Of a stretch of 64,000 nt of DNA, positions 61,001-64,000 are shown piece after piece. Position 1 is the first letter of the stretch. The number at the start of each line of letters is the position of its first letter. The stretch is taken from positions 22,941,201 through 23,005,200 of the forward strand of contig NC_092670.1 in NCBI RefSeq assembly GCF_964355755.1, read 5' to 3'. This stretch comes from Antedon mediterranea. Lineage: Eukaryota > Echinodermata > Crinoidea > Comatulida > Antedonidae. Under the pieces are notes generated by a model that did no database searches, was not told the DNA's origin, and saw nothing but the letters and a program-made list of their open reading frames with translations. Made by a program: the position numbers and the translations under genes.

Positions 61001-64000
61001 TGCGACCAACAAAATTCGTGGAAAGAAAGAAGAAAATAGAAAAAAAAAGAGAAAAAAAAAAAGATCCTGACAATAACAAGAGGTTATCCGCCAAGTGCGG
61101 ATAACCAAAAAAAAAAAAAAAAAAAAAGATCCTGACAATAACAAGGGGTTATCCGCCAAGTGCGGATAACCAACTAGATTTGAACTCGTCACTACGGACG
61201 AGTTAGGTTATCCGCAGCGCAAAGGCCACGTGCACGTCATACATTAAAATATTGCGCGCAGAAAAACGATTAAGTCATTGAAACAATTTCAGTGTGCTCT
61301 CTATTTTTCGTCACGTCTAAATATATACGGTATACGCTATATACTGTATACGTACTACATACAGTGCAGAATAGGTGAAAATAAGTGACCAAAGTTATTG
61401 ACGCTTTTGAACATGATGACGTCATCACAATTTTGTAAATGGTGAATCCTGCGAAAGATAATTGATAAACCTAGACAACAAAAAAAATGGGGGGAAATGG
61501 AATACAAATAAGGTAAGATGCGCTATATTAAATGTGACGAGCTACGTGGAAAGAGACAAAAATCCTATATTTTATATTCGAGTGGCCATACGATGACGTC
61601 ACAAGGTCCGGTTAGCCATATTGATGCATGATTTGATATCTGCAACTCATCTACTATCAGAATATGTAATTATAAAAATGTTCACCACGTAGTTTAGAAT
61701 CTATGACTGTTTAAAAAAAGGCATAATTTTGACAAATTTTTGAACTTTTTCATCAAAAATGCGCGTAAATTGTTTAATTCTACGTGCTTGTATGACGTGA
61801 TTTTAAGTTGAAATTGTTTGAAAGTTGGTAAAATGACTAGAAAAGGATGGAAAAAACAAAATCAACCAAAAAAACGATAATTTTGCGCTACGTGCGCACG
61901 CGCGCGTAAAAAAATTGCGCACGCGTGGAAATTTTTGAAATGCTCAAAATGACATGAAACGCGTAGAAAGTTGATTAGAAATTAATTTTTCGCATTTTGA
62001 AATTTTAAACGCGCGTGCGCGCGTAACTTTATGCGCAACCTGCCATTTTTAATCCATAGAAAGTTTTCGCTTGATATGACTTAAATTTTCACCAAGTTTC
62101 AATACAAAATGACTTTTGGTTTTTAATCTATGATCAATCATTGAAATTCATAAAATCGCGCGTAACTTACGCTGCGCAGCTCGAAAATCAAAAAACAAAG
62201 TTTCTTGCACATCTACAGATATAGGTCAATCTTATGAAAAAGTTATACAATCTTATGTTGACCAGAATTAGAGATATGCGACCAACAAAATTCGTGGAAA
62301 GAAAGAAGAAAATAGAAAAAAAAAGAGAAAAATAAAAAAAACTAGATTTGAACTCGTCACTACGGACGAGTTAGGTTATCCGCAGCGCAAAAGCCGCGCG
62401 CACGATATAAGTTAGAATATTGCGCGCAGAAAAACGATTATGCCATTTAAAAAATGTTAGTGCGCTCTCTATTTTGCGTCACGTCTGAGTATATACGGTA
62501 TACACTATATAATGTATACGTACTACATACAGTGCAGAATAGGTGAAAATAAGTGACCAAAGTTATTGACGCTTTTGGACATGATGACGTCATAACAATT
62601 TTAAAAATGGTGAATCATTCGAAAGATAATTGATTGAACTAGGCAATATATAAAAATGGGGGAAAATGGAATACGGATAAGTGGAGATGCGCTCTATTAA
62701 ATGTGATGAGCTATGACGAAAGAGACAAAAATCCTATATTTGATATTCGTGTGGCCATACGATGACGTCAAAATGTCCGGTTTGCCAAATCGATGCATGA
62801 TTCTATATCTACAACTCATCTACATTCAGAATATGTAATTTTAAAAAAGTTCACCACGTAGTTTAGAATTTATGACTGTTTAAAAAAAGGCATAATTCTG
62901 ATAAATTTTTGAACTTTTTCATCAAAAATGCGCGTAAATTGTTTAATTCTACGTGCTCGTATGACGTGATTTTAAGTCGAAATTGATTGAAAATTTATGA
63001 ATTTACTAGAAAAGGCTGAAAAAACAAAAATCAAGCAAAAAAAGGATGTTTTTGCGCTACGTGCGCACGCGCGCGTAAAAAAATTGCGCACGCGTGGGAA
63101 TTTTTGAAATGCTCAAAATGACATGAAACGCGTAGAAAGTTGATTAGTAATTGATTTTTCTCATTTTGAAATTTTAAACGCGCGTGCGCGCGCAACTTTT
63201 TGTAAAACATGCTATTTTTAATCCATAGAAAGTTTGCGCATGATATGACTTAAATTTTCACCAAGTTTCAATACAAAATGACTTTTAGTTTTTATTCTAT
63301 GATCAATCATTGAAATTCACAAAATCGCGCGTAACTTACGCTGCGCGACTCGAAATTTGAAAAAAAAAGTTTCTTGCACATCTACAGCTACATATCAATC
63401 TTATGAACAAGTTATACAATCATATGTTGCCCAAAATTAGAGATATGCGACCAACAAAATTCGTGGAAAGAAAGAAGAAAATAGAAAAAAAAAGAGAAAA
63501 AAAAAAAAAAAGATCCTGACAATAACAAGAGGTTATCCGCCAAGTGCGGATAACCAACTAGATTTGAACTCGTCACTTTGACGAGTTCGGGTTATCCGCG
63601 CAAACGCAACATGCACATACGTTTAAAATATATGAACGCCGATAATTATTATGCCATCCTATGACATGAATTAAATATGTTTACAGTGCTGAATTGTACC
63701 TATTTTGTAGCATACATCATATTACAGTGTTTACAGAATACACTGTATATGTTATATACAGTGAAGCATAGACGGAATTACGAGACCCATCTTTTAAATC
63801 TAATTATTAACACGATGACTTCATCAAATTGACATATAAAAACAACAATTTTAGAAGATAATTATCTAATTAATTACATTAATACAAATTTGAAAAATTT
63901 TGGGCACGTAAAAGTGAGATGCGCTCTCGTTTAAACGCAATGAACTTTTACGCAAGAGGTGAAAATACGACTTTTTTTATTCAATTGGCCATATGATGAC

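Larger units (their letters stand above)
36207..64000. repeat. Tandem satellite array, about 1.15-1.6-kb units, 22 complete units, open at the window end
   Basis: Using ACTAGATTTGAACTCG (one early-array copy has ACTAGACTTG) as landmark, units start at 36207, 37721, 38878, 40092, 41319, 42470, 43702, 44988, 46209, 47418, 48568, 49966, 51121, 52283, 53439, 55018, 56240, 57387, 58681, 59895, 61173, 62341 and 63557. A typical unit contains, in order: a hairpin (AACTCGTC/GACGAGTT), CACGTGCACGTCATACG, a TATA-rich palindrome (TATACGGTATACACTATATA), TGACGTCA, GATGCGCTCTATTAAATGTG, a second TGACGTCA in GGCCATACGATGACGTCA, TACGTGCTCGTATGACGTGA, two alternating CpG blocks, the palindrome GCGTAACTTACGC, a variable block, and an A-rich stretch. 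Base length is about 1.15 kb; longer units carry extra poly(A)-hairpin cassettes. No transposase, reverse transcriptase or long ORF is present. Short ORFs (FELVT-type, GYPHLADN-type) recur with the repeat and are not called genes. Confidence 0.97.

Noticed and set aside
35922-63600. Recurring ORFs with FELVT, GYPHLADN and CYCQDLFFF motifs
   Set aside because: They track the satellite hairpin and A/T runs, are open only by chance in some units, start at different places and lack any fold.
37721-64000. CRISPR-like array (regular repeats with variable segments)
   Set aside because: Units exceed 1 kb, intervening sequences are themselves homologous, and the context is eukaryotic.
36207-64000. 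LTR or LINE retrotransposon cluster
   Set aside because: No reverse transcriptase, integrase or gag-like frame was seen; organisation is strictly head to tail.

Overview
This is a window of animal nuclear DNA: coding exons with GT-AG introns, AT-rich intergenic DNA, foldback transposons, tRNA-derived SINEs, minisatellites and a very large satellite array. The protein styles (Notch/fibropellin-like EGF plus fibronectin III repeats, an Ig-superfamily receptor, CMC2) and motifs such as TAGGCCTAGGCCT suggest a marine invertebrate deuterostome, most likely an echinoderm. That assignment is inference, not demonstrated.

Layout. (1) 1-1.6 kb: a signal-peptide first exon of a minus-strand gene (1595-1526) whose remaining exons were not found here. 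(2) 1.6-4.3 kb: intergenic DNA with palindromic elements, a G-rich 14-bp minisatellite and a 635-bp terminal-inverted-repeat element. (3) 4.3-30.4 kb: one minus-strand gene that I assemble into 28 exons from start to stop. Every internal junction is phase 1 and the sum is an open frame of about 3,718 codons: signal peptide, 4 FN3, 55 EGF (50 of them in a single 5.8-kb exon), 6 EGF, FN3, 4 EGF, FN3, 15 EGF, and a C-terminal hydrophobic anchor. Its introns hold foldback MITEs, SINEs, minisatellites and, on the opposite strand, an intronless CMC2 gene. (4) 30.5-31.6 kb: a plus-strand, single-exon Ig-superfamily type I membrane protein whose start codon lies 76 bp from the proposed start of the EGF gene, in divergent orientation. 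(5) 31.6-34.7 kb: intergenic DNA with a palindromic repeat family and a 41-bp tandem repeat. (6) 34.7-64 kb (window end): a satellite array of about 1.15-1.6-kb units, 22 complete units from 36.2 kb onward and a decayed left edge. Each unit carries paired TGACGTCA palindromes, Z-DNA-prone CpG blocks, a hairpin with a tRNA B-box-like sequence, and 0 to 4 copies of a poly(A)-hairpin cassette always at the same position.

How the genes relate: the two complete large genes are both predicted surface or extracellular adhesion-type proteins and could share a divergent promoter. CMC2 (mitochondrial cytochrome oxidase assembly) is functionally unrelated and simply nested. I found no convincing gene in the satellite array; its short ORFs are by-products of the repeat. 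No searches were run: exon boundaries come from splice signals, phase and domain continuity read by eye.
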